Origin: Helicobacter sp. MIT 99-5507
GTDB taxonomy: Bacteria; Campylobacterota; Campylobacteria; Campylobacterales; Helicobacteraceae
DNA length: 64,000 nucleotides
Assembly: GCF_003364295.1 (NCBI RefSeq)
Contig: NZ_NXLO01000002.1
Span: forward strand, 124,001-188,000
Reading direction: 5' to 3'
Part shown: positions 17,489 to 26,571 of the stretch, piece after piece
Layout of the letters: every line of letters begins with the position of its first letter
How positions within the stretch are numbered: position 1 is the stretch's first letter
Made by a program: the position numbers and the translations under genes
Notes under the pieces: generated by a model
Told to the model about the DNA's origin: nothing
Database searches by the model: none
The model's input: the letters and a program-made list of their open reading frames with translations, nothing else

Positions 17489-18125
17489 ATGTGCGAACTT
17501 TTATTTCAACATCATAAAAGAGGAAAAATAAAATTTTTATACATAATATCAGTTTTATTTTTGAGTATAAACTCTGTATTTAGTGCGGACATATCATATG
17601 AAGAATACATGAGAGAAAATACAATAAAAGAGTTAGAAAAAAATATATTGATAAAAATTCTATCTTTGGGCTTGGGCTAATGAGTTTTTCTATAAATCTA
17701 CAACAAACTTACACTAGAGTTACAAGTGATACAGACTGCTTTAATCTCCTTAAAAAATCTTGCGATAAAAATGATATGTATGCTTGCACGCTTTTAGGTA
17801 TAGTAAATAAAATTGAATTTGATGACAATATAGACAATAAAGATGTTGATTAAACCTTATTTCACCTTTAAATATGGATATATATGATTCTATTGAAGAA
17901 CTTGCTATTGGATGTGATGACAAATGCGATAGAGAGGCAGGACATAATATGCAAATAGGCAATCTAGCACAAGAAGTAATTAATATCATGGAACTTGCAT
18001 GTGATTATGGTGATTTTACAGGTTGTTTAGAGGTGACAAAATCCTATAAACAAATGCTTGAATATAGAGAATTACAAGCAGAGATAAATAATACACCATA
18101 TTTAAAATTCAAGATCTTTTCATGA
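17489..18125 (+). pseudogene. Broken Sel1-like-repeat (Hcp-type) secreted protein gene
   Basis: Three frames carry parts of one protein. 17489-17680 has a signal-peptide-like KFLYIISVLFLSINSVFSA. From 17680 the +2 frame reads CFNLLKKSCDKNDMYACTLLG to 17853. From 17874 a third frame reads ELACDYGDFTGCLEVTKSY to 18125. The paired cysteines spaced like C..GD..GC are typical of Helicobacter cysteine-rich Sel1-repeat proteins. The original start was probably the ATA at 17528-17530, placed after AAAGAGG; an ATG changed to ATA would remove it. Shifts near 17675 and 17850 break the frame. Confidence 0.5.
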
Positions 18126-18241
18126 TACGATAAGTTATTTCAATAACTAATAAAATCTACCTATTTTTAGAATTTATATACTTTAAAATAATAATAAGAT
18201 ACAAATTTATTATTAAGTTAATAATAAATTAACGAATTGGA

Positions 18242-18247
18242 TATAAT
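18242..18247 (+). promoter_or_regulatory. Probable -10 box for the pseudopilin gene
   Basis: TATAAT lies 51 bases before the ATG at 18298, with AT-rich DNA upstream and no clear -35, as is usual in Campylobacterota. AAAAAGGAG provides the ribosome site at 18284-18292. Confidence 0.5.
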
Positions 18248-18297
18248 TACAAGATTTATATTAAAATAATAGATTGTTATCATAAAAAGGAGATGTC

Positions 18298-19020
18298 ATG
18301 AGAAAAGCATTTACTATGCTAGAAATGGTATTTGTTGTGGTTATGCTTGGTGTTATGGCGGCAGTGTCTGTTATGTATATACCACAAACAAAGCTTCAAC
18401 AAGCTGCTGATTACATGATACAAAATATAAAATATGCAAAATCATTAGCACAAACTGATGATAGATACTTTGCTATGCAAGATAGTAGTTTATCCTCATA
18501 CACAAATCAACAAGCTCAATATTGGCAAGCAGGTATGTGGCAAGTCCAATTTCACTTAAATGGTAACACGGTTAAAAATAGTTATAGTATATATGCAGAT
18601 ACTGCAAGAAATGCAGGGACTACAAATTTTGATGGAAGACCAATGAGTGGGGATCTAATAGCAAAAGACCCACAAAATAGAGCATGCTTAAGTGGATATA
18701 GTGAAAACAATCTACCAAATGAGTGTAAAAACAATATAGCAAAAGAAGTAAGATTACAAGAAACATACGATGTTACAATTGATAGCATAGAATTGCCACA
18801 AAATTGCAACGAAAATGGAACAGCAAGAGTTTATTTTGATAACAAAGGATTGCCATATTGTGGCAAAGTAAATGTTGCTGGAGCTAATATAACTCTACCA
18901 CAAAGATTAAGTAGTAGCATAAAAATCACTTTAAAAAGACAAAAACAAACAGCCACCATATGCATATCACCAAGTGGCTTGATATATGGTTCAAATAATG
19001 GACAATGTAATAAAGTATAA
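18298..19020 (+). CDS. Type II secretion/type IV pilus-like pseudopilin (240 aa)
   Basis: The N-terminus has a prepilin peptidase site and a methylation helix: MRKA, then FTMLEMVFVVVMLGVMAAVSV with Glu at position +5 of the mature chain. The residue before the cut is Ala, where Gly is usual. The remaining ~210 residues are polar, with cysteine pairs (CLSGY...ECKNN; QNCNENG...YCGKV; TICISPSG...QCNKV) that suggest disulfides in an exported domain. No assembly ATPase, platform protein or secretin is present in the window. The start follows AAAAAGGAG. The gene after it overlaps its 3' end. Confidence 0.8.
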   Translation: MRKAFTMLEMVFVVVMLGVMAAVSVMYIPQTKLQQAADYMIQNIKYAKSLAQTDDRYFAMQDSSLSSYTNQQAQYWQAGMWQVQFHLNGNTVKNSYSIYADTARNAGTTNFDGRPMSGDLIAKDPQNRACLSGYSENNLPNECKNNIAKEVRLQETYDVTIDSIELPQNCNENGTARVYFDNKGLPYCGKVNVAGANITLPQRLSSSIKITLKRQKQTATICISPSGLIYGSNNGQCNKV

Positions 19021-19735
19021 AATAATATTTTTTATATTTATTCTTTTTGCTAGTAGCAATCTAAATGCAAATAGTAGTTATTATAGATTGGATGATTATG
19101 ATACAAACTATGATAAGCTACAAGACCCTCCATTAAAGCAAGAGCCACACAAAAAATTACACCCATCATCTATATACAAGCAGCAACGACCTACTAAACT
19201 ACAACAAGAGTATGATTATAGTAGAAGAGAAATCGCACAAAATAGTCAAGCTAATAATAGATTGAGTGGTTATCAAATAAATCCTACTAGACTTGATTAT
19301 TTTTTACTTGGAATTGGTGGAGGAATAGACTTATATGCTTATGATGAAAAAAGGCAAATATCACTAGATTTATACGCAAAGCTTGGGTATTTTAGGTATA
19401 TAAATCTAAATGCAATTAGAATCTATGCTAATATAGGCAGTGCAATACCACTTGCTAACTCAAATCCAAATACATTGACTTTTAGCGGAAATATTGATTT
19501 TTTGCTTAATCTTAAAGTTTTTCATATCTATGCTGGACTTGGATATGGTGGTGAATATTATAAAAGTCAAAAATTTTTATCACAAGGCTTAAATGTAAAT
19601 CTTGGTTTAAGCAAACAATTTGGAAGAAACGCTATTGATGTAGGACTTGTAATACCATTTTATACAATATACACAAAAGATGTAATTATTAAAAAAAATA
19701 TCATATTTTCATTAGAGTATAGCTACAAAATATAA
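18998..19735 (+). CDS. Putative outer-membrane beta-barrel protein, function unknown
   Basis: About 245 residues with a signal peptide (IIFFIFILFASSNLNA), a proline/glutamine-rich linker (residues ~35-85), and a barrel-like domain. That domain has alternating strands (FLLGIGGGIDLYAY, ISLDLYAKLGYFRY, IRIYANIGSAIP, FHIYAGLGYGGEYY) and ends in IIFSLEYSYKI, close to the aromatic C-terminal signal of outer-membrane barrels. ATG 18998 is chosen because it gives a compact signal peptide; 18986 is also possible. It overlaps the pseudopilin gene by 23 bases, so the pilin-like protein and this envelope protein are probably made together. Confidence 0.6.
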   Translation: MDNVIKYKIIFFIFILFASSNLNANSSYYRLDDYDTNYDKLQDPPLKQEPHKKLHPSSIYKQQRPTKLQQEYDYSRREIAQNSQANNRLSGYQINPTRLDYFLLGIGGGIDLYAYDEKRQISLDLYAKLGYFRYINLNAIRIYANIGSAIPLANSNPNTLTFSGNIDFLLNLKVFHIYAGLGYGGEYYKSQKFLSQGLNVNLGLSKQFGRNAIDVGLVIPFYTIYTKDVIIKKNIIFSLEYSYKI

Positions 19736-19754
19736 GCAAATTTTGGAGACAAAA

Positions 19755-21896
19755 ATGAAAGAATTAAGATTAAAGATTGATGGGATGAGCTGTGCAGCTT
19801 GTTCTAGCTCAATTGAGAGATCGCTAAATAGAAAAAATTTTATAGAAAAAATTGAAGTTGATCTAATAAATAAAAAGGCATTTATCGTATATGATGAGAA
19901 TCTAGCAAATACACAAACTATCATAAACCAAATAGAAAAACTAGGATATAAAGCAAATAAAACACAAAATACAGATTCTAATAATGATAAAAATAACAAA
20001 TATCTACTTGCAATCATTTTTGCTATTCCACTTTTTATCATCTCGATGGGAAGTATGTTTTTTGATATAGAAAATGAATTACTAATTTGTATTATTGAAA
20101 TAATATTACTACTTCCTATACTTTATGCAAGCTCACAAATATTTAAGAGAGGATTCTTATCATTAATAAAAATGGTGCCAAATATGGATTCTCTTATCAT
20201 GCTTGGCAGTAGTTCTGCTATCTTGTATAGCTTGTATATGATTATTTTATATTCAAATCAAGAAATTCATTCACTATTGCATAATATATATTTTGAGAGT
20301 GCTGGAGTAATTATTGCAGTTATTATGTTAGGAAAAAGGCTTGAAAATAATGCCACAACCAATGCAAAAAGTGTGCTAGATTCTCTTATAAATTTAACTC
20401 CTAAAAGCGCATTAAAATATGAAAATAACACAATTATACAAACAAATATAAATGATATTAATATAGGTGAAATTATCTCTATTCCAAAAGGATCTTTTGT
20501 AAGCCTTGATGGAATCTTGCTAAATGATAATTGCATTCTTGATACAAGCCTAATTACAGGTGAGAGCAAAAAGATAGAAAAGCAAAAAGGTGAAATAGTT
20601 TTAAGTGGTAGTATAAATCATGGCGAACAATTTTTCTTACAAGTAAGCACAAAAGCTGCAGATTCTACAATAGGAAAAATCATAAGTCTAATGCAAGGGA
20701 TAAAAAAAGCACCAATTGCTAGGATAGCTGATATCGTATCTGCTTATTTTGTGCCTACTGTGATTTTTATTGCATTAGCTGGGGCGATTTGCTGGTATTT
20801 AACAAAAGGGGATTTACACTTTTCTTTTATCATACTTACTTCAACATTACTTATTTCTTGTCCTTGCGCACTTGGGCTTGCTACACCACTTAGCATACTT
20901 GTAGCTACAAATAAGGCTTCAAAAAAAGCTATATATTTCAAAAGTGGAGAGAGCTTGGAGAAATTAGGCGGGATTGATGTAGTAGTATTTGATAAAACAG
21001 GAACTCTTACAAATGGAAATTTAGAAGTAGTAAATTTCATTAATAAAAATATTATAGATTCTAATGATCTTCTATCTTACATTTATGCCATAGAATCTAA
21101 AAGTGAGCATATAATAGCAAAAGCCTTGGTAGATTTTATTTCATCTAAAAATATTGACAAACAAGTAGAAGCAAGTGATATAAAAACTACGATAGGTAGC
21201 GGAATAAGTGGCATAATAGACAATAAAACCATAAAAATAGGAAATGCAAGATTTGTAGATGCAGATTGTAATCTAGATTCTAAATATAGCTCGGTATTTG
21301 TATCAATAGATGGAATCTTATGTGCTATTTTTGAAATAAGAGATTCTATGCGAGAGAATGCAAAAGAATTGATATCAAACCTAGAATCTATCCATATCCA
21401 AAGTATTATTTTAAGTGGAGATACATTTGAGTGCGTGCAAAGGGTAGCAAAAGAGTGTGGCATTAAAAACTATCATCACTCAAAATTACCAAATGAAAAG
21501 CTAGAATTTATAGAAAATTTACAAAAGGAAAATAAAAAAGTTGCATTTGTTGGTGATGGTATAAATGATACACTTGCATTAAAAAAGGCAGATATTGGAA
21601 TCTCACTAGCAGCTGCAAATGATATAGCAATCAAACAAGCTGATATTTTACTGCTAAATTCAAATTTAAATAATATTTATAATGCAATTTTGCTATCTAG
21701 AAAAACAATTTTAAATATAAAAGAGAATCTTGCATTTGCTTTTATTTATAATATTTGTGCTATTCCTATTGCACTTGGGATTCCACACATCTTTGGAATA
21801 AATCTATCACTAAATCCTATGATTGCAGGGGTTGCTATGGGTCTAAGCTCAATTAGTGTTGTAGTAAATGCAATGAGATTAAATAGGGCAATTTAA
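19755..21896 (+). CDS. copA: Copper-exporting P1B-type ATPase
   Basis: Inner-membrane pump that exports Cu(I). An N-terminal heavy-metal domain carries GMSCAACSSS (CxxC near residues 13-16). Paired helices follow, then the actuator loop LITGESKK, the membrane metal site SCPCALGLATP, the phosphorylation site DKTGTLTNG, and VGDGINDTLALKKAD in the hinge; two further helices end the chain. The family SEHP motif reads SEHI here. The 713-residue length is normal. ATG 19755 is preferred because TTTTGGAG precedes it; a TTG 12 bases upstream lies inside that ribosome site. Confidence 0.93.
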   Translation: MKELRLKIDGMSCAACSSSIERSLNRKNFIEKIEVDLINKKAFIVYDENLANTQTIINQIEKLGYKANKTQNTDSNNDKNNKYLLAIIFAIPLFIISMGSMFFDIENELLICIIEIILLLPILYASSQIFKRGFLSLIKMVPNMDSLIMLGSSSAILYSLYMIILYSNQEIHSLLHNIYFESAGVIIAVIMLGKRLENNATTNAKSVLDSLINLTPKSALKYENNTIIQTNINDINIGEIISIPKGSFVSLDGILLNDNCILDTSLITGESKKIEKQKGEIVLSGSINHGEQFFLQVSTKAADSTIGKIISLMQGIKKAPIARIADIVSAYFVPTVIFIALAGAICWYLTKGDLHFSFIILTSTLLISCPCALGLATPLSILVATNKASKKAIYFKSGESLEKLGGIDVVVFDKTGTLTNGNLEVVNFINKNIIDSNDLLSYIYAIESKSEHIIAKALVDFISSKNIDKQVEASDIKTTIGSGISGIIDNKTIKIGNARFVDADCNLDSKYSSVFVSIDGILCAIFEIRDSMRENAKELISNLESIHIQSIILSGDTFECVQRVAKECGIKNYHHSKLPNEKLEFIENLQKENKKVAFVGDGINDTLALKKADIGISLAAANDIAIKQADILLLNSNLNNIYNAILLSRKTILNIKENLAFAFIYNICAIPIALGIPHIFGINLSLNPMIAGVAMGLSSISVVVNAMRLNRAI

Positions 21897-21908
21897 TTAA
21901 ATTCATAG

Positions 21909-21914
21909 TATAAT
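21909..21914 (+). promoter_or_regulatory. Probable -10 box for the Bax-inhibitor-1/thiD2 pair
   Basis: TATAAT lies 44 bases before the ATG at 21958 in AT-rich DNA; AAAAAAAGGAG follows as the ribosome site. Confidence 0.5.
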
Positions 21915-21957
21915 AATATTTACCAAAACAAAAAGTTTTGAAAAAAAGGAGAATTAA

Positions 21958-22644
21958 ATGTCTTTATATGATAGAAATTACACTAGAGATGCTGACATAG
22001 CGGTTGAAACTAGTGAAAATACTCTTGTTAATTTTGTAAAACAAACTTATAAATTTTTTGCAGCATCAGTGCTATTTGCTACAATCGGTGCTTATATTGG
22101 AATGGGGTTTGTATCTTATATGACTAAGGGCGTATTCTTTGGACTTGTCATAGTAGAATTTGCATTATTATTAGGGCTTATTTTTCTAAAATCAAAGCCT
22201 ATTGTAAATGTGATGCTATTATTTGCATTTACTTTTATTACAGGAGTCACACTTGTGCCATTACTTGCTAGTGTGTTAGGATTGCAAGGTGGTGCTAGTA
22301 TCGTAGCTCAAGCATTATTGATGACAACAATTATTTTTGGTGTTATGTCATTTTTTGCATTAAAGACTACAAAAGATTTAGCAAATATGGGAAAAATACT
22401 ATTTGTAGCATTGGTTGTTATTGTTATTGCTAGTTTGGTAAATATATTTTTAGGCAATCCCCTACTCCAAGTGATAATAGCTGCTGTTGGTGCTATCGTA
22501 TTTAGCTTATATATCGCATACGATACGCAAAATATCATAAGAGGAAGATATGATAGCCCGATAATGGCTGCAATTAGTCTATATTTGGATGTATTAAATC
22601 TATTTATCTCTTTATTGCAATTACTATCTTTGAATAGAGAATGA
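21958..22644 (+). CDS. Bax inhibitor-1/YccA family membrane protein
   Basis: Inner-membrane protein of 228 residues with seven hydrophobic segments (from about residue 38 to the end). The family blocks are FITGVTLVPLLA, ATIGAYIGMG, and YIAYDTQNIIRGRYDSP near the end with the conserved Asp pair thought to form the pH-sensing, calcium-leak gate. In bacteria, relatives such as YccA interact with FtsH or act in membrane stress; the exact role here is unknown. Its stop overlaps the next start (ATGA), so the ThiD2 gene is coupled to it. Confidence 0.9.
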   Translation: MSLYDRNYTRDADIAVETSENTLVNFVKQTYKFFAASVLFATIGAYIGMGFVSYMTKGVFFGLVIVEFALLLGLIFLKSKPIVNVMLLFAFTFITGVTLVPLLASVLGLQGGASIVAQALLMTTIIFGVMSFFALKTTKDLANMGKILFVALVVIVIASLVNIFLGNPLLQVIIAAVGAIVFSLYIAYDTQNIIRGRYDSPIMAAISLYLDVLNLFISLLQLLSLNRE

Positions 22645-23027
22645 TATATAGAATCCTCGATGCCAACTTAAATAGGCTAAGAGAAGGAATACGCGTAGTA
22701 GAAGATATTACGCGATATTCTCTAAATAGCAAAACACTTTCCAAAAGATTAAAAGAACTTCGACACAAAGCAAGAATAAATACAGATTTATTACATTATC
22801 GAGATATCAAAAATGATGTATCAAAACAAAGTAATAATAGCGAAGCAACAAGAAAGAATCTAAAAGATATTAGTATTGCAAATTTTAAACGCTCACAAGA
22901 GAGTGCAAGAGTGATAGAAGAAATCTTAAAGCTAGATTCTAGTCTTGGTGATTATCTCATATTTAAAAATATAAGATATGAGCTATATGATATAGAAATA
23001 GAATATTTTAAAGAATTCAAAGAATAA
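22641..23027 (+). CDS. Stand-alone ThiD2-domain protein (thiamine synthesis)
   Basis: This 128-residue protein is all one domain. It opens with YRILDANLNRLREGIRVVEDITRYSL and has LKELRHKARIN, DIKNDVSKQSNNSE, ANFKRSQESARVIEEILKL and a final IRYELYDIE. This is the pattern of ThiD2, which in other bacteria is the N-terminal partner of thiamine-phosphate synthase (ThiE) and is proposed to act as a hydroxymethylpyrimidine-phosphate kinase. Here it stands alone with no thi gene beside it. It overlaps the Bax-inhibitor-1 gene by four bases and ends one base before the convergent PIN-PhoH gene. Confidence 0.8.
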   Translation: MIYRILDANLNRLREGIRVVEDITRYSLNSKTLSKRLKELRHKARINTDLLHYRDIKNDVSKQSNNSEATRKNLKDISIANFKRSQESARVIEEILKLDSSLGDYLIFKNIRYELYDIEIEYFKEFKE

Positions 23028-24422
23028 TTACATATTTTCTTCAAACCATTGTGCAATATCGCTTCTAATCGTATTTTTAAGCTGGATTCCACTTATAAAA
23101 TCACTATTTTGTGCTTTTTGCAAAAGCGTAACTGCACCATTTCTAAACTTGCTTAAATATGGATGGTCTATCTGTTTCCAATCACCTAAAAATACGATTT
23201 TACAATCTTGTGCAATCCTAGTGCCAATAAGCTTAATGGTAGAATCTTGAGCATTTTGCGCTTCATCAAAGATTACAAACTTTCTAGCAATGCTCACACC
23301 TCTTGCATGTGCTATATCCATCACTTCGATATTATGCTTTTTTATAAAATATTCTGTAGCATCTCTTTTTTCTATTGTATTCACATCACCGCTATATTCA
23401 ATCCTCTTTGCAAGCGAACTTTCTTGAAGTTTATCAATCGTAAAATTAATAGCACTATAAAGCGGATACATAAAATAATTTAGCTTTTGGCTTTCATCGC
23501 CCTTTCTATATCCAAGCTCTGCTTCTTTATCATTTGAAGTTATGGTATTTCGCATATAAATTATTCCATCTACAACACCCTTTTTTACTAGAGTGATTCC
23601 AGCCTGCAATGCCATCAATGTTTTTCCACTACCTGTGCTACCTGTAACAATACTTACTTTATTTTTTGGATTTATAAGTAGCGCATATAATAATTTTTGT
23701 TCTAAGTTTATTGGGCGAATATATGGCGAGTTTTCTTCTAGTATCAAATCGAGATTTTGACTTTCAAACTTTCCATCAATCTTAAAACCAAAATGCTTTT
23801 TACCTGTAAGATAAAGCGAACTATCTGTATTATCTTCTTCTAAAAGCTCAATAATGCTCCAATCTTTTAAAGTATTAAAAGATTTGCTAGATTCTAAATC
23901 GCTCAAACTAGAATCTTTATGCAAATTTAACTTAAACAAAAATTCTATATCACTTGGATTTTCAACCATATTTCTAAAAATAGATTCTGCTTTTATACCT
24001 TGAGAAAGGGCTTTTATCTTTAATGATACATCATTTGTAAGTAAAATAAAATTATAATCTTTTGCAATCTCTAAGATTCTGCCATCATTTAGACCATAAT
24101 CAAGATTTTTTGTTTTATATATCGGGCGATAAATCACATAAAGCGGCAATTCTACTAACTTATTTTTAAAATTCATTCTATAAATCATATCATTTTGAAG
24201 AGAATCTTTTTGATGCTTAATCGCATCATTTGAATTAATTGCACGAAAAAATTCTCTACTAAAATAGCCAAGCTCATTTTGAAGATCTTTTTTCTTATCT
24301 AATTCTTCTAAAACAATCTCTGAAATGAAAATATCATTTTCACCACCATCATAAAGATAGATTAAATTTTCTATATCATCTAATATTATAGATGTATCCA
24401 AAAGGTAACTTTTTTTGCCCAA
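23028..24422 (-). CDS. PIN domain plus PhoH-like ATPase fusion
   Basis: 464 residues in two parts. Residues ~1-135 form a PIN-type ribonuclease domain: YLLDTSIILDD with the first acidic residue, EIVLEELDKKK, NDGRILEIA and LLTNDVSLKIKA with later ones. Residues ~240-464 form the PhoH ATPase: Walker A VTGSTGSGKTLMALQAG, Walker B FVIFDEAQNA, and KIVFLGDWKQIDHP. This is the PhoH2/YlaK arrangement, proposed to couple RNA unwinding to cleavage. It is transcribed away from tpx and ends one base from the convergent thiD2. Confidence 0.88.
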   Translation of the reverse strand: MGKKSYLLDTSIILDDIENLIYLYDGGENDIFISEIVLEELDKKKDLQNELGYFSREFFRAINSNDAIKHQKDSLQNDMIYRMNFKNKLVELPLYVIYRPIYKTKNLDYGLNDGRILEIAKDYNFILLTNDVSLKIKALSQGIKAESIFRNMVENPSDIEFLFKLNLHKDSSLSDLESSKSFNTLKDWSIIELLEEDNTDSSLYLTGKKHFGFKIDGKFESQNLDLILEENSPYIRPINLEQKLLYALLINPKNKVSIVTGSTGSGKTLMALQAGITLVKKGVVDGIIYMRNTITSNDKEAELGYRKGDESQKLNYFMYPLYSAINFTIDKLQESSLAKRIEYSGDVNTIEKRDATEYFIKKHNIEVMDIAHARGVSIARKFVIFDEAQNAQDSTIKLIGTRIAQDCKIVFLGDWKQIDHPYLSKFRNGAVTLLQKAQNSDFISGIQLKNTIRSDIAQWFEENM

Positions 24423-24459
24423 AGTATTTTCCTTTGCTAATAAATCTAATATTTTCAGT

Positions 24460-24465
24460 TATAAT
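24460..24465 (+). promoter_or_regulatory. Probable -10 box for tpx
   Basis: TATAAT sits 31 bases before the tpx ATG at 24497, inside the 74-base gap that separates it from the divergent PhoH gene. AAAGGAAC serves as ribosome site. Confidence 0.55.
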
Positions 24466-24496
24466 CTTACCCTAAAACAACAATAAAGGAACAATT

Positions 24497-24994
24497 ATGA
24501 AGGTAAAATTTAAAGGAAATGAAGTAACATTATCTGCAAATCAAATCAAAGTAGGCGATAACGCACCAGCGATTTTTTTAAAAGCAAAAGATTTAAGTTC
24601 CATCCAAGTTGGAGGCAAAAAAGATAAAATCCAAATTATAAATGTAGTGCCAAGTCTTGATACACCTGTATGCTCAATTCAGGCAAAAACATTTAATAAA
24701 AATGCTGAAAAATTAAGTGGAGTAGAAATCAATGTAGTTTCTATGGATTTACCATTTGCACAAGATAGATTCTGTAGCACAAATGATATAAAAAATCTAA
24801 ATACATTAAGTGACTTTACAAAAAAAGAATTTGGCAAAGCTTATGGTCTATTAATAGAAGATTCTCCACTAGAAGGACTACTTACAAGAGCAGTTATTGT
24901 GGTGGATAAAAATGGCAAAGTAGTTTATGTAGAAATTTGTGATGAAATAACAAATGAACCAAACTATAATGCTGCATTAGAAGCTGCAAAATAA
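24497..24994 (+). CDS. tpx: Thiol peroxidase (atypical 2-Cys peroxiredoxin)
   Basis: Periplasm- or cytoplasm-facing scavenger of lipid hydroperoxides and H2O2, reduced by thioredoxin. It has 165 residues. The peroxidatic cysteine is C59 in SLDTPVCSIQAKTF, with the usual Thr three residues before it, and the resolving cysteine is C93 in AQDRFCSTND, the spacing of Tpx rather than AhpC. VIVVDKNGKVVYVEICDEITNEPNY is the family C-terminus. No signal peptide is visible. It has its own promoter and a strong hairpin after it, so it is a single-gene unit. Confidence 0.95.
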   Translation: MKVKFKGNEVTLSANQIKVGDNAPAIFLKAKDLSSIQVGGKKDKIQIINVVPSLDTPVCSIQAKTFNKNAEKLSGVEINVVSMDLPFAQDRFCSTNDIKNLNTLSDFTKKEFGKAYGLLIEDSPLEGLLTRAVIVVDKNGKVVYVEICDEITNEPNYNAALEAAK

Positions 24995-25010
24995 CTCTTT
25001 ATAAACTTTA

Positions 25011-25030
25011 TTGTGGCTTTAAAGCCACAA
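25011..25030 (+). terminator. Rho-independent terminator after tpx
   Basis: A perfect 20-base palindrome, TTGTGGCTTT followed by its complement, lies 17 bases after the stop. A T-rich stretch follows (ACTCTCTTTAACTTTT). Confidence 0.7.
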
Positions 25031-25115
25031 ACTCTCTTTAACTTTTAAGTGATTAAACAAGCCCCATAACTTTAGATATAATGCAATAATTTTAATAAAT
25101 TGGAGATAACTTTTT

Positions 25116-26156
25116 TTGGATTATTTTTCACTAATTTATAAAGACCCACTATTTAGCATTATGATTATTATTGCAATAATCACTTTAGTTGCTATTGCTG
25201 ATTACACAAAAAACAAATACAAACAAAAGACAAAAAAACAAAACCTAATTGATTTTGCAAAAAATTTTGAAAACTATGGCACTGATGAAAAAATAAGAGA
25301 TTTATTGGATGTATCAAAATATCCTATTTCTACACTTACTTTTATAGCAAATATATATGTGCAAAATGGAAATTTTGAGCAAGCAATAAAAATGTATCTA
25401 ACCATGCTTGATAAAACACAGAATCTTGGAGAAAAAATACAAGTTTTAGAATCGCTTGGAATGACATATTACAAAGCTGGATTTATGCAAAGAGCAAAAA
25501 ATATATTTATTGAGATTCTAAAAAATAATCCACGAAATCCAAAAGTATTATTATTATTAGTGCAGACTTATGAGATTCTAGGTGAATATAAAAATGCTTT
25601 ATCTGTGATATCTTGCCTTGAAGAACTTGATGAAAAAGTAGATAAAATAAAAAAATATATACAAATCTTAATACTAATAAATGATAGTTTAATGCCATTA
25701 GACAAAAGAGAGATTGAGATTTTACATATCAATAAAACAAGCAAAATCACAGAAAAAATCATACTAAACTACTTTAAAACATATAATATTCAAAGATTCT
25801 GGGAGATTATGCTTGAGAGTAAAAATATTTCTAATTATATTGATATTTTATGGAATATAGAAAATCCACCTCTAGATTTACTAAAAAATAATAAACAGAT
25901 TCTAGATATTTATCGCGCAAAAGGTATTATTGATGATGATGAAAAATGTGATATTTTTGAGCTTGAATCTCTTAGAGTGATAAATAAATATTCTAATAAA
26001 ATTGCAAATCTAGGATTTAAATATCGTTGTAGCTCATGCCAAGGGGTTTATCCATTTGAGGTATTTAGATGTCCTAATTGTTCAGAACTAGGCAAAGTCA
26101 ATCTTATCCTAGAAATCATGGAATTAAACAATGAAAAAAATTACTCTCTTTTGTGA
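25116..26156 (+). CDS. TPR protein with C-terminal zinc ribbon (LapB-like)
   Basis: 346 residues in three parts: one N-terminal membrane helix (FSIMIIIAIITLVAIADY); helical TPR-like repeats from ~60 to ~190 (QNGNFEQAIKMYLTML, LESLGMTYYKAGFMQRAKNIF, YEILGEYKNALSVI); and a C-terminal rubredoxin-like ribbon with two CxxC pairs (YRCSSCQGVYPF, FRCPNCSELGK). This is the plan of LapB/YciM, which with FtsH limits LpxC and LPS synthesis in enterobacteria. TTG is the start, with TGGAGA ten bases before it. It overlaps rnhA by 26 bases. The LapB role is inferred from architecture only. Confidence 0.72.
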   Translation: MDYFSLIYKDPLFSIMIIIAIITLVAIADYTKNKYKQKTKKQNLIDFAKNFENYGTDEKIRDLLDVSKYPISTLTFIANIYVQNGNFEQAIKMYLTMLDKTQNLGEKIQVLESLGMTYYKAGFMQRAKNIFIEILKNNPRNPKVLLLLVQTYEILGEYKNALSVISCLEELDEKVDKIKKYIQILILINDSLMPLDKREIEILHINKTSKITEKIILNYFKTYNIQRFWEIMLESKNISNYIDILWNIENPPLDLLKNNKQILDIYRAKGIIDDDEKCDIFELESLRVINKYSNKIANLGFKYRCSSCQGVYPFEVFRCPNCSELGKVNLILEIMELNNEKNYSLL

Positions 26157-26571
26157 TGGTTCATCGCTTGGCAATCCAGGATTTGGTGGTTGGTGTGCAA
26201 TTTTGCGATATAAAAATAATGAAAAAATACTAAAAGGCTCATTAATAAATACAACAAATAACAAAATGGAACTAACTGCTGTGATAGAAGGGTTAAAAGC
26301 ATTAAAAGAGCCTTGCGATGTGGAGATTGTAAGCGATTCTAAATATGTTTGTGAATCTATCAATTCTTGGCTTGAAAATTGGATAAGAAAAGATTTTAAA
26401 AATGTAAAAAATAAAGAACTTTGGCTTTCATATATGCAAATCTCAAAACTCCACAAAATAAAAACTAGATGGGTAAAAGGCCATAATGGACATATAGAAA
26501 ATGAACAATGCGATAAAATAGCAAAAGAACAAGCATTGATTTTAAAAGATTCTATTAAAGGTATAAAATGA
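26131..26571 (+). CDS. rnhA: Ribonuclease HI
   Basis: Cleaves the RNA strand of RNA-DNA hybrids (Okazaki primers, R-loops). It has 146 residues and all four catalytic acids: Asp in LFCDGSSLGNPG, Glu in NKMELTAVIEGL, Asp in EIVSDSKYVCES, and Asp in ENEQCDKIAKEQA, with KGHNGH supplying the flexible histidine. It starts inside the end of the TPR gene and overlaps rnc by ATGA, giving a tightly coupled chain of TPR, rnhA, rnc and aroC. Confidence 0.96.
   Translation: MKKITLFCDGSSLGNPGFGGWCAILRYKNNEKILKGSLINTTNNKMELTAVIEGLKALKEPCDVEIVSDSKYVCESINSWLENWIRKDFKNVKNKELWLSYMQISKLHKIKTRWVKGHNGHIENEQCDKIAKEQALILKDSIKGIK

Noticed and set aside
17489-17680. A free-standing 63-residue secreted peptide
   Set aside because: Its start lacks a ribosome site, and the following frames continue the same cysteine-repeat protein, so it is one broken gene.
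19743-19754. TTG start for copA at 19743
   Set aside because: The TTG is part of the GGAG ribosome site of ATG 19755, and the shorter form matches the start of the metal-binding domain.
22600-22660. TPP riboswitch before the ThiD2 gene
   Set aside because: There is no intergenic space (ATGA overlap) and no THI-box-like sequence was seen.
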